From Closterium sp. Naga37s-1 (taxonomy: Eukaryota; Streptophyta; Zygnematophyceae; Desmidiales; Closteriaceae): 64,000 nt of DNA. Positions 13,955 to 25,100 of this stretch are shown here, in pieces (the stretch's first letter is position 1; each line of letters starts with the position of its first letter). The stretch lies in NCBI GenBank assembly GCA_947471745.1, contig CANJKZ010000092.1, positions 2,108,001-2,172,000 of the forward strand, given 5' to 3'. A program made the position numbers and the translations under genes. The notes beneath the pieces are model-generated. The model was not told where the DNA came from. It worked only from the letters and a program-made list of their open reading frames with translations, and made no database searches.

Positions 13955-14322
13955 TGTGTTAGAATACTCCTTTATTCATATCATACATAGACTAGAATGA
14001 CTTGTACATTCTCTATTATCATACACCCCTTTGGGTGTACATTGGTTGGAGTGCTAATCCACACTTTAGTGGAGCCCCCAACCAAAGCATCTTGCCAAGC
14101 ATCTTGCCAAGCATCTTGCCAAAGCATCTTGCCAAAGCATCTTGCCAAGCATCTTGCCAAGCATCTTGCCAAGCATCTTGCCAAGCATCTTGCCAAGCAT
14201 CTTGCCAAGCATCTTGCCAAGCACCTTGCAAAAGCATCTTGCCTAGGAACATCCCTATGATCTCCTATCCTATGTAAGCTTGCATGTTCTCTCTAATACT
14301 CAATCATTCTAATTCTCACACA
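13955..14322 (+). repeat. 3' LTR of the copia fragment (368 bp)
   Basis: The LTR begins TGTGTTAGAAT and ends ATTCTCACACA, imperfect inverted termini (10 of 11 bp) with the TG...CA ends of LTRs. A purine-rich tract, GCAAAGGGG, lies just before it. It contains a 12-13 bp minisatellite. The downstream base belongs to the satellite. Confidence 0.8.
14084..14243 (+). repeat. 12-13 bp minisatellite inside an LTR
   Basis: About 13 tandem copies of AAGCATCTTGCC, some with an extra A, lie in the LTR at 13955-14322. The array makes short stop-free frames on both strands that have no coding meaning. Confidence 0.9.
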
Positions 14323-17300
14323 ACTGGCCTGTTGGCCATATGGACCTATTGGACCAACAGGCTTGTTGGTCGGATGGACCGGTTGGACCAAGTGGCCTGT
14401 TGGTCCTATGGACCGGTTGGACCAACTTGCCTGTTGGTCGAATGGACCGGTTGGACCAACAGGCCTATTGGTCATATGGACCGGTTGGACCAACTGGCCT
14501 GTTGGTCCTATGGACCGGTTGGACCAACTGGCCTGTTGGTCGGATGGACCGGTTGGACCAACTGGCCTGTTGGTCCTATGCATCGGTTCGACCAACTGGC
14601 CTGTTGGTCCTATGGACCGGTTGGACCAACTGGCCTGTTGGTCCTATGGACCGGTTGGACCAACTGGCCTGTTGGTCCTATGGACCGGTTGGACCAACTG
14701 CCCTCTTGGTCCAATGGCCACCAGGCCTGTTGGTCCTATGGACCGGTTGGACCAACTGGCCTGTTGGACGAATGGACTGGTTGGACCAACTGGCCTGTTG
14801 GTCCTATGGAACTGTTGGACCAATAGGCCTGTTGGTCCTATGGACCAGTTGGACCAACTGGCCTGTTGGCCGAATGGACCGGTTGGACCAACTGGACTGT
14901 TAGTCTTATGGACCAGTTGGACCAACTTGCCTGTTGGCCGGATGAACAGGTTGGACCGACTGGCCTCATGGTCATATGGACCGGTTGGACCAACTGGCCT
15001 GTTGGTCCTATGGACCGATTAGACCAACAGGATTGTTATTCCTATGGACCGGTTGGACCAACTGGCCTGTTGGTCCTATAGACCGGTTGGACCAACTGGC
15101 CTGTTGGCCGAATGGACCGGTTGGACCAACTGGCCTGTTGGTCCTATGGACCGGTTGGACCAACAGGCCTGCTGGCCCTATGGACCGGTTGGACTAACTG
15201 GCCTGTTGGCCGAATGGATCGGTTGGTGCAACAGGCCTGTTGGTCCTATGGACCGGTTGGACCAACTGGCCTGTTGGTCCTATGGACCGGTTGGACCAAC
15301 TGACCTGTTGGTCCTATGGACCGGTTGGACCAACTGGCCTGTTGGCCAAATGGACCGGTTGGACCAACTGGCCTGTTGGTCCTATGGACCGGTTGGACCA
15401 ACTGACCTGTTGGTCCTATGGACCGGTTGGACCAACTGGCCTGTTGGCCGAATGGACCGGTTGGACCAACTGGCCTGTTGGTCCTATGGACCGGTTGGAC
15501 CAACAGGCCTGCTGGCCCTATGGACCGGTTGGACCAACTGGCCTGTTGGCCGAATGGATCGGTTGGTGCAACTGGCCTGTTGGTCCTATGGACCGGTTGG
15601 ACCAACTGGCATGTTGGTCCTATGGACCGGTTGGACCAACTGGCCTGTTGGTCCTATGGACCGGTTGGACCAACTAGCCGGTTGGCCGAATGGACCGGTT
15701 GGACCAACTGGCCCGTTGGTCCTATGGACCGGTTGGACCAACTAGCCTGTTGGCCGAATGGACCGGTGGGACCAATTGGCCTGTTTGTCCTATGGACCGG
15801 TTGGACCAACTGGCATGTTGGTCCTATGGACCGGTTGGACCAACTAGCGTATTGGTCCTATGGACCGGTTGGACCAACGGCGTGTTGGTCCTATGGACCG
15901 GTTGGACCAACAAGCCTGTTGGTCCTATGGACCGGTTGGACCAATTAGCCTGTTGGTCCTATGGACCGGTTGGACCATCAGGCCTGTTGGTCCTTTGGAC
16001 CGGTTGGACCAACTGGCTTGTTGGTCCTTTGGACCGGTTGGACCAACTGGCCTGGTGGTCCTATGGACCGTTGGACCAACTTGCCTGTTGGCCGATTGGA
16101 CAGACTTGCCTGTTGGCCGATTGGAGCGGTTGGAACAACTGGCCTATTGGTCCACTGGACGGGTTGGACCAACTAGCCTGTTGGTCCTACGGACTGGTTG
16201 GACCAACAGGCCTGTTGGTCCAATGGACCGGTTGGACCAACTAGCCTGTTGGCCGAATGGACCGGTTGGACCAACTGGCTTGTTGGTCCTATGGATCTGT
16301 TGGACCAACTGGCCTTTTGGTCGTATGGACCGGTTGGACCAACTTGCCTGTTGGCCGATTGGACCGGTTGGACCAACTGGCCTGTTGGTCCACAGGACGG
16401 GTTGGACCAACTGGCCTGTTGGTCGTATGGAATGGTTGGACCAACTGGCCTGTTGGCCGAATGGACCGGTTGGACCAACTGGCCTGTTGGCCGAATGGAC
16501 CGGTTGGACCAACTGGCCTGTTTGTCCAATGGACCGGTTGGACCAACTGGCCTGTTGGTCTAATGGACCGGTTGGACCAACTGGCCTGATTGTCCTATGG
16601 ACCGGTTGGACCAACTGGCCTGTTGTCTTATGGACCAGTTGGACCAAATGGCCTCTTGGCCCAATGGACCGATTGGACCACCAGGCCTATTGGTCCTATG
16701 GCCGGGTTGGACCACCAGGCCTCTCGGTCCATTGGACCGGTTTGACCAACTGGCCTGTTGGTCGGATGGACTGGTTGGACCAACTGGCCTGTTGGTCCTA
16801 TGGACCAGTTGGACCACCAGGCCTGTCGGTCCCATGGACCGGTTGGACCAACTGGCCTATCGATCCTATGGACCGATTGGACCAACTGGCCTGTTGGCCG
16901 AATGGACCGGTTGGACCAACTCGCCTGTTGGTCATATGGATCGATTGGACCAACTGACCTGTTAGTCCTATGGACCGGTTGGACCAACTCGCCTGTTGGT
17001 CCTATGGAACGGTGGGACCATTTGGCCTGTTTGTCCTATGGACCGGTTGGACCAACTGGCCTGTTGGTCGGATGGACCGGTTGGACCAACTGGCCTGTTG
17101 GGCCTATGGATCGGTTGGTCCAACTCGCCTGTTGGTCCTATGGACCGGGTGGACCAACTGGCCAGTTGGCCGAATGGACCGGTTGGACCAACTGGCCTGT
17201 TGGTCCTATGGACCGGTTAGACCAACAAGCCTGCTGGTCCTATGGACCGGTTGGACCAACAGGCCTGTTGGCCGAATGGACCGGTTAGACCAACAGGCCT

Positions 17301-18818
17301 GTGGGTCCTATGGACCGGTTGGACCAACTGGCCTGTTGGTCCTATGGACCGGTTGGACCAGCTGGCCTGTTGGTCCTATGGACTGGTTGGACCAACTAGC
17401 CGGTTGGCCGAATGATCCGGTTGGACCAACTGGCCCGTTGGTCCTATGGACCGGTTGGACCAACTAGCCTGTTGTCCGAATGGACCGGTTGAACCAACTC
17501 GCCTGTTGGTCCTATGGACGGGTTGGACCAACTGGCCTGTTGGTCGTATGGACCGGTCGGACCAATTGGACCATCTGGCCTATTAGTCCTATGGACCGGT
17601 TGGACCAACTGGCCTGTTGGTCCTATGGACCGGTTGGACTATTTGGCCTATTGGTCCTATGGACTTGTTGGACCAACTGGCCTATTGGTCCTATGGACCG
17701 GTCGGACCAAATGGCCTGTCGGCCGAATGGACCAGGTGGACCAACTGGCCTGTTGGTTGACCGGTTGGAGCAACTGGCCTGTTGGCCGAATGGACCAGTT
17801 GGACCAACTGGCCTGTTGGTCGTATGGACCAGTTGGACCAACTGGCCTGTTGGTCCTATGGATCGGTTGCACCAACTTGCCTGTTGGCCGAATGGACCGG
17901 TTGGACCAACTTGCCTGTTGGTCCAATGGACCGGTTGGACCAACAGGCCCGTTGGTCCTATGGACCGGTTGAACCAACTGGCCTGTTGGCCGAATGGACC
18001 GGTTGGACCAACTGGCCTGTTGGCTGAATGGACCGGTTGGACCAACTGGCCTGTTGGTCGTATGGACCGGTTGGACCAACTGGCCAGTTGGTCATTTGGA
18101 CCGGTTGGACCAACATGTCTGTTGGTCCTATGGACCGGTTCGACCAATTGGCCTGTTGGCCGAATGGATCGGTTGGACCAATGGGCCTGTTGGTCCTATG
18201 GACCGGTTAGACCAACTGGCCTGTTTGTCCTATGGACCGGTTGGACCAACTTGCCTGTTGGCCGAATGGACCGGTTGGACCAGCTGGCCTATTGGTCATA
18301 TGGACCGGTTGGACCAACTGGCCTATTGGTCCTATGGATCAGTTTGACCAACAGGACTGTTAGTCCTATAGACCGGTTGGACCAACTGGCCTGTTGGTCC
18401 TATGGACCGGTTGGACCACCTGGCCTGTTGGTCCTATGCATCAGTTCGACCAACTGGCCTGTTGGTCCTATGGACCGGTTGGACCAACTGGCCTGTTGGT
18501 CCTATGGACCGGTTGGACCAACTGGCCTGTTAGTCCTATGGACCGGTTGGACCAGCAGGCCTGTTGGTCCTATGGACCGGTTAGACCAACTGGCCTGTTG
18601 GTCCTATGGACCGGTTGGACCAACTGGCCTGTTGGTCCTATGGACCGGTCGGACCAAATGGCCTGTTGGCCGAATGGACCAAACAGGCCTGTTGGTGGAC
18701 CGCTTGGACCAACTGGCCTGTTGGTCCTATGGACCGGTTGGACCAACTAGCCTGTTGGCTGAATGGACCAGTTGGACCAACTGGCCTGTTGGTCCTATGG
18801 ACCGGTTGGACCAACAGG
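14323..18818 (+). repeat. 34-bp satellite array, block 3 (forward orientation)
   Basis: The forward-orientation satellite continues after the copia fragment, in the same orientation as block 2 but shifted in phase. Monomers here are close to the consensus, with strong local similarity (for example 15044-15200 against 15350-15510), pointing to fairly recent homogenisation. No gene is seen. Confidence 0.95.
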
Positions 18819-18848
18819 CCAGTTGGTCCAACCGGTCCATAGGACCAA
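18789..18848. repeat. Palindromic satellite inversion junction
   Basis: Two perfect 27-bp arms (18789-18815 and 18822-18848) flank the 6-bp spacer AGGCCA. The forward satellite to the left meets the reverse satellite to the right at this GGCC dyad. Beyond the arms the symmetry continues with an occasional mismatch. Confidence 0.9.
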
Positions 18849-21050
18849 GAGGCCAGTTGGTCCAACCCGTCCATCCGACCAACAGGCCAGTTGGTCCAAC
18901 CCGTCCATACGCCAACAGGCCAGTTGGTCCAACCTGTCCATTGGACCAACAGGCCAGTTGGTCCAACCGGTTCATTTGGCCAACAGACCAGTTGGTCCAA
19001 CCGGTCCATAGGACCAACAGGCTAGTTGGTCCAACCGGTCCATAGGACCAACAGGCCAGTTGGTTTAACCAGTCCATAGGACCAACAGGCCAGTTGGTCA
19101 AACCAGTCCATTCGTCCAACAGGCCAGTTGGTCCAACCGGTCCATAGGACCAACATGCCTGGTGGTCCAACCAGGCAATTGGACCAAGAGGGCAGTTGGT
19201 CCACCGGTCCATAGGACCAACAGGCTAGTTGGTCCAACTGGTCCATAGGACCAACAGGCCAGTTGGTCCAACCGGTCCATAGGACCAACAGGCCCGTTGG
19301 TCAAACCAGTCCATAGGACCAACAGGCCAGTTGGTCAAACCAGTCCATAGGACCAACAGGCCAGTTGGTCCAACCGGTCCATAGGACCAACAGGCCTGGT
19401 GGCCCAACCAGGCAATTGGACCAAGAGGGCAGTTGGTCCAACCGGTCCATAGGACCAACAGGCTAGTTGGTCCAACCGGTCCATAGGACCAACAGGCCAG
19501 TTGGTCCAACCGGTCCATAGGACCAACAGGCCCGTTGGTCCAACCGGTCTATAGGACCAACAGGCCAGTTGGTCCAACCGGTCCATCCGTCCTATAGGCC
19601 AGTTGGTCCAACCCGTCCATATGACCAACAGGCCTGTTGGTCCAACCGGTCCATACGACCAACATGCCAGTTGGTCCAACCAGTCCATAGGAACAACAGG
19701 CCAGTTGGTCCGACCGGTCCATACGACCAACAGGCCAGTTGGTCCAACCCGTCCATATGACCAACATGCCAGTTGGTCCAACCAGTCCATTCGGCCAATA
19801 GGCCAGTTGGTCCAACCGGTCCATAGGACCAACAGGCCAGTTGGTCCAACCGGTCCATTCGGCCAACAGGCCGGTTGGTCCAATCCGTCCATAGGACCAA
19901 CTTGCCTGTTGGTCCAACCGGTCCATAGGACCAACAGGCCAGTTGGTCCAACCGGTCCATATGACCAACAGGCCAGTTGATCCAACCGGTCCATACGACC
20001 AACAGGCCAGTTGGTCCAACCCGTCCATAGGACCAACAGGCCAGTTGGTCCAACCGGTCCATAGGACTAACAGTCCTGTTGGTCCAACCGATCGATAGGA
20101 CCATTAGGCCAGTTGGTTCATCCGGTCCATATGACCAATGGGCCGGTTGGTCCAACCGGTCCATTCAGCCAACAGGCAAGTTGGTCCAACCGGTCCGTAG
20201 GACCAACAGGCTCATTGGTCTAACTGGTCCATAGGACCAACAGACCTGTTGGTCTAACCGGTCCATTCGGCCAACAGGCTAGTTGGTCCAACCGGTCCGT
20301 AGGACCAACAGGCTCGTTGGTCTAACCGGTCCATAGGACCAACAGACCTGTTGGTCCAACCGGTCCACTCGGCCAAAAGGACAGTTGGTCCAACTGGTCT
20401 ATAGAACCAACAGGCCTGGTGGTCCAACCAGGCCATTGGACCAAGAGGCCAGTTGGTCCAACCGGTCCATAGGACCAACAAGCTAGTTGGTCCAACCGGT
20501 CCATTGGACCAACAGGCCAGTTGGTCCAATCGGTCCATTCGGCCAACAGGCCAGTTGGCCCAACCGGTCCATAGGACCAACAGGCCTGGTGGTCCAACCA
20601 GGCCATTGGACCAAGAGGCCAGTTGGTCCAACCGGTCCATTTGACCAACAGGCCAGTTGGTCCAAACGGTCCATAGGACCAACAGGCCAGTTGGTTCGAC
20701 CGGTCCATTCGACCAACAGGCCAGTTGGTCCAACCGGTCCTTAGGACCAACAGGCCAGTTGGTCCAACCGGTCCATATGACCAATAGGCCAGTTGGTCCA
20801 ACCGGTCCATTCGGCCAAAAGGCAAGTTGGTCCAACCGGTCCATGGGACCAACAGGCCAGTTGGTCTAACCGGTTCATAGGACCAACAGGCCTGTTGGTC
20901 CAACCGGTCCATTTGGCCAACAGTCGAGTTGGTCCAACCAGTCCATAAGACCAACATGCATGTTGGGCCAAACTGTCCATAGGACCAACAAGCCAGTTGG
21001 TCGAACCGGTCCATTCGGCCAACATGCCAGTTGGTCCAACCGGTCCATAG
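18819..21050 (-). repeat. 34-bp satellite array, block 4 (reverse orientation)
   Basis: Reverse-orientation satellite runs up to the 5' LTR of the element at 21051. From about 19570 its variant monomers match 29400-30900 in order at a constant offset of 9,846 bp (for example TTCATCCGG at 20117 and 29963). The last five bases, CATAG (21046-21050), are the left target-site duplication of the inserted copia element. Confidence 0.95.
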
Positions 21051-21919
21051 TGTTGAGTGATGCTACCATTCGCATTCACGTCTGTCTGCCTCCCATCATA
21101 TGTTCGTGCGTTGCATGCGTGTTGTGAGTGTGTGCAAGAATTTGTGTTTTGTGCGGTTTGGTTTTTCTGAGTGTGTGTGTGAATGTTATTTGGCTTGAGC
21201 AGATATCTGAAGTGACTCCTCTGCTCAAGAGCTTTCCGAGGAACCAAGTATCGCTTCAATCGGAGCACGAACTAGAAAGTTACGAACGTTGGAGTTCGTA
21301 TGCTTTTGATATTTGGTTGTGGTGACTATGGGAAGTTGTGGGGTTGACTCAATATGGGGTACAGACTTTTGGGGGTTGGGAAATTCGTCTTTTCTACTGT
21401 AGTTGCTGCCAAATGGTTGGGAGAAACCAAACCAGGTTGGCAAGTGTGGCCAAGTTGGGTTGAGGTGGATTGTGGAGGTTGGGATAGTGACAAAGGTCAA
21501 AGTTGGGTTGCCTATGGGGAAGGGAATTGTATGGCATGGGGTTTCCTTGGTTGGGGACTCTCTTGGGACCTTCCCTCTCGTCCTCCTCATCCCCTCCTAC
21601 CTGGTTCTATTGCTACTCTAACTTTCTTGTGTGAACTTGTGAGATCATTGTGATTGAGTTACGTTTTCTATGGCAGCATACCCCCTAGTGCGCCGAAGTT
21701 CATAACTCGAGTTATACTCCATATTCTGATACTATTCAAATTGGGAAAGATAGCCACGGTCAAGGGCTACAACATACTCGAGTTTGAAAGAATTCTAACA
21801 GTGGAACTTTCGTCGACGACGTTTCTTGTGACGACGACTTTTCTGTCCAGAATTGTAGTTGACGATTTTGAGATATTTCAGCCCCTAATCTTCATAGACT
21901 CCGTCCTTAATCTCTAACA
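21051..21919 (+). repeat. 5' LTR (869 bp)
   Basis: It begins TGTTGAGTG and ends CTCTAACA, and is followed two bases later by the primer-binding site. It is nearly identical to the 3' LTR at 26670-27538. Small open frames inside it occur identically in both LTRs and are not genes. Confidence 0.95.
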
Positions 21920-21921
21920 AG

Positions 21922-21933
21922 TGGTATCAGAGC
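21922..21933 (+). other. Primer-binding site (initiator-Met tRNA)
   Basis: TGGTATCAGAGC, the standard plant copia primer site complementary to the 3' end of initiator-Met tRNA, lies just inside the 5' LTR. Confidence 0.9.
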
Positions 21934-22139
21934 GATTAAGGACCTTGTGGGGAGTCTACTGAAGTGTGAAGACCCTCCTAGACCCACCATGGCCTGTGGG
22001 CGTGCCTAAGTGGAGTTCTGGAGGTTGGATGTGACTTCCGCTAAGGGGAAACTCTGCCGAAATTTCGTTGGCGCTGACACTTGTGAAGATTGTGTGGATC
22101 TACATTGTGACCAGCAAAAGGGGGAGCTGAAACCTCTGA

Positions 22140-25100
22140 TTGGGAGCAGAGGAGATGAATCAAGGGAGTGGAGATGCAGCTGAGAAGAGGAGTGAGCCGC
22201 CACCATCCAAGATTGAAGCTTTGGATGGCTCCAACTATGAGGAATGGAGCGGGCGGATGCGGAGCGCCTTCAAGCGCTACAAGCTGCTGAAAATTGCAAT
22301 GGGAGAGGAGAAGATGCCGGGGGAAGGAGATGCCCGCGATCGGTGGATTGAGAAGAGCGCGGTGCTGTACGACCTCATCCTCCAATCGATCAACAACGAC
22401 ATGTTCCAGCACATCAAGGATTTGGTGGAGTTGGATGATTCCGGACCGAAGGCATGGAAGCTGCTACGCGACGTGATTCAGCCCAACACGCTGCCGATGG
22501 TGATTGTGTTGGAGAAGGAGTTGGCTGCCCTCTCCATGAAACCGGGAGATGATGTGAAACCGGTCCTTGACAAGATCAAGGACACCTATGCGAGGATGGC
22601 AGCGGCGGGCAGCGAAGTGTCGCAGATGCAACAGTGCACCAAGATCATCTCGGTGCTCGACAACTCGTGGGACAACCTCATCCCCACCCTCAACGTTCAG
22701 CAGGACAAATGGACGCCTGAGTGGCTACGGCAGCAGATTCTGCAGGAGGACTTCCGCAGACGCCACACGGGAGGTGGTGCTGCCAACAAAACTGCTGAGG
22801 GGTATGGAGCTGCAGGAGGCAGCAGAGGAAGAGGGGGAGGGAGAGGCCGAGGCCGTGGGAGAGGCTCTGGCAGAGGGAGAGGCCGAGGTGACTACAATGA
22901 GGGGCATGGGAGCTCTGGTGGCAGGGGGAGCACCCGAATGGAGGGTGCGTGCTGGTACTGCAAGAAGGCTGGACACCCGTGGTTCAAGTGTTTCAGCCGG
23001 CCTGAGGGATGGGCCCCTCCAGGCATGAAGCCGCCAAGTGGTGAACGTGCACGCGGTGGCGCTGTGCAAGGTTCAGGTGCACAAGGTGATGGTGCACAAG
23101 GTAAAGCCGACCCTGGGATGTTCCTCATGGTTGAGGATGTGCAAGGGAGTGGGGGTGATGTGGGTTCTGTTGGGAAGGTTGTGATGCACCCCCTCACTCA
23201 CTGGGTGATCGATTCAGGTTGCACGAGTCATATGACCCCACGGGCAGATTTGCTTGATGAGGTAAAACCTCCTGGGAAGATCAAGTTTGTGGCTGCCGCT
23301 TCAGGTGCTTTGCTCCCTGTGATTGGTGTTGGGAATGCCAAGGTGATGGGAGCCAATGGAGAGCTTGTGGGGCTTGGGAATGTGCTGTTGGTTGAAGGTT
23401 TGTCCGCTAACCTTCTTTCTGTGCGCCGGCTGCAGAAGAGCAAGGCTGAAGTTACCTTCGGCCCAACCAGCTGCCGTGCAAAGCTTGGGAAGTTGCTGCT
23501 GTGGAACTTGGAGGAGAAGAGCAGCTGCATCAAGGACTTGTGGCAGCTGCCCATCATCCCTTGGAAGGGGAAACCACCAGCAACGGCAAAGGCAGCGGCA
23601 GCGGCTAAAGCAACTGCGGGAGGAGAGGAGACTGCACCAACTGCTGGGGCCCTGGATGCAGTCAAGAAGGTGCAGCAGCCACAACAGCCACATGGTGAGG
23701 TGCTTGCTGGTGTGGATGCGACAGCTGCATGGGCAAAGGCTTCACATGGGAGTGGTGAGGCTGATTGGGAGACGTGGCATGAGAGGCTGTGCCATGTGAA
23801 CATTCCTATGCTGCAGAAGTTGGTAAAGGATGGGTGCTTGAAGGGGCTGGAGGTGAAGGGGGGAGCAAAGGAGATTGGGAGCTGCCCTACCTGCCTTGAG
23901 ACCAAATTCACGAAGTTTCCCTTCAGCAGCAGCACAGGACCAGCCAAGGCACCACTTGAACTAGTGCACATGGATGTGGTGGGCCCCACGAGGGCCCTTT
24001 CTCTCTCGGGCAGCCGCTACTTCTTGACGATTGTGGACGACCACACGCGTGCGGTGTGGGTGTACCCTCTCAAGACTAAGGGGGAGGTGGCAGCGGCTGT
24101 TCTTAAGGAGTGGATGCCGAGAGCACAAAGGGAAAGCGGACACAAGGTGAAGGTGATCCGCACTGACAACGGAGGAGAGTTCATCGGCGCTGATTTTGAG
24201 AAGGAGCTGAAGCGGAAGGGGATCCAGCATCAGCTCACAGTGCCTTACAACCCTCAGCAGAATGGCGTGGCTGAGCGGTTCAACCGGACCCTGCAGGAAG
24301 GTGCTCGCACTCTCCTTGGGCGTGCAGGGCTGCCGGATCCGTTTTGGGTGACAGCACTGCGGCAGGTCGTTGTTGTGAAGAACAGGGTGCTGGCGACTGT
24401 GGGGGACAAGCAGTGGGTCCCCTACACCAAGTGGTATGGGATTGCACCAGCTGTGAACATGCTGAGAGCCTTTGGGTGCATGGTGGTGTTTCATGTGCCT
24501 AAGGAGAAGAGGGGAAAACTGGAAGCTTCTGGGAGATGGGGTGTGCACTTGGGGCTTGCTAAGGATCACAAGGGCTGGCTGATTTGGGACTTGACCAGCC
24601 AGCAGCTGACTGTGTCAAGGGATGTGAAGTTCCTTGAGTCCTTGTACTACAAGGAGTGGAAGCAGCAGCAGCAGCAGAAGCTTCCAACGACACCGCTAAT
24701 TGTCGAGGCCGATGAGGTGCAGCGGCCTTCAAGGCAAGTGGAGGTTTCTGTCTCTGAGAATGAGATCTCTGGGGTGACAGAGGATGGGGGAGAACCTGAG
24801 GTGGAGGAGCAGCAGCAGCAGCAACAGCAGCAGCAGCCGCAGCAGCAGGAGGAGCAAGGTGCTCCACAAGGTGCCGGACGTACGGCTGACCGTCCTAGGA
24901 GGGATGTGCGCCCTCCTAACAGGCTGACCTATGCAAGCCGTGGCAAGCCAAAGGTGGTAAGGGCTGGGAGTGTGGCTGAGCAGTGTGATGAGGATGAGAT
25001 AGCACACTGCTACTGGGCAGCCGTCCCTGAGCCCAAGACGCTAGCTGAGGCATTGAGCGGGCCCGATGCTGAAAAGTGGAAGCAGAGTGTGAAGGAGGAG

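Larger units (their letters stand above)
11750..14322 (+). mobile_element. Ty1/copia LTR retrotransposon fragment (RT-RNase H plus 3' LTR)
   Basis: A partial copia element sits inside forward-orientation satellite. What remains is a proline-rich spacer, the reverse transcriptase, the RNase H and the 3' LTR; no gag, protease, integrase or 5' LTR is present. The left junction near 11750 has no LTR-like end, and the satellite on the two sides is out of phase, so no target duplication can be read. The remaining coding part is open. Its RNase H resembles that of the minus-strand element at 31.1-38.3 kb, suggesting related copia lineages. Age cannot be dated because only one LTR is left. Confidence 0.85.

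Noticed and set aside
14084-14243. Small secreted-like repeat peptide from the AAGCATCTTGCC array
   Set aside because: A pure minisatellite within an LTR, open on both strands, with no conserved start or context.
18789-18848. Terminal inverted repeats of a DNA transposon at the palindrome
   Set aside because: The arms are satellite monomers in opposite orientation, no transposase or target duplication is present, and symmetry extends as far as the arrays do.
21128-21917. Small open frames within the copia LTR
   Set aside because: They recur almost identically in the second LTR and only reflect LTR identity; no domain or codon signature is seen.
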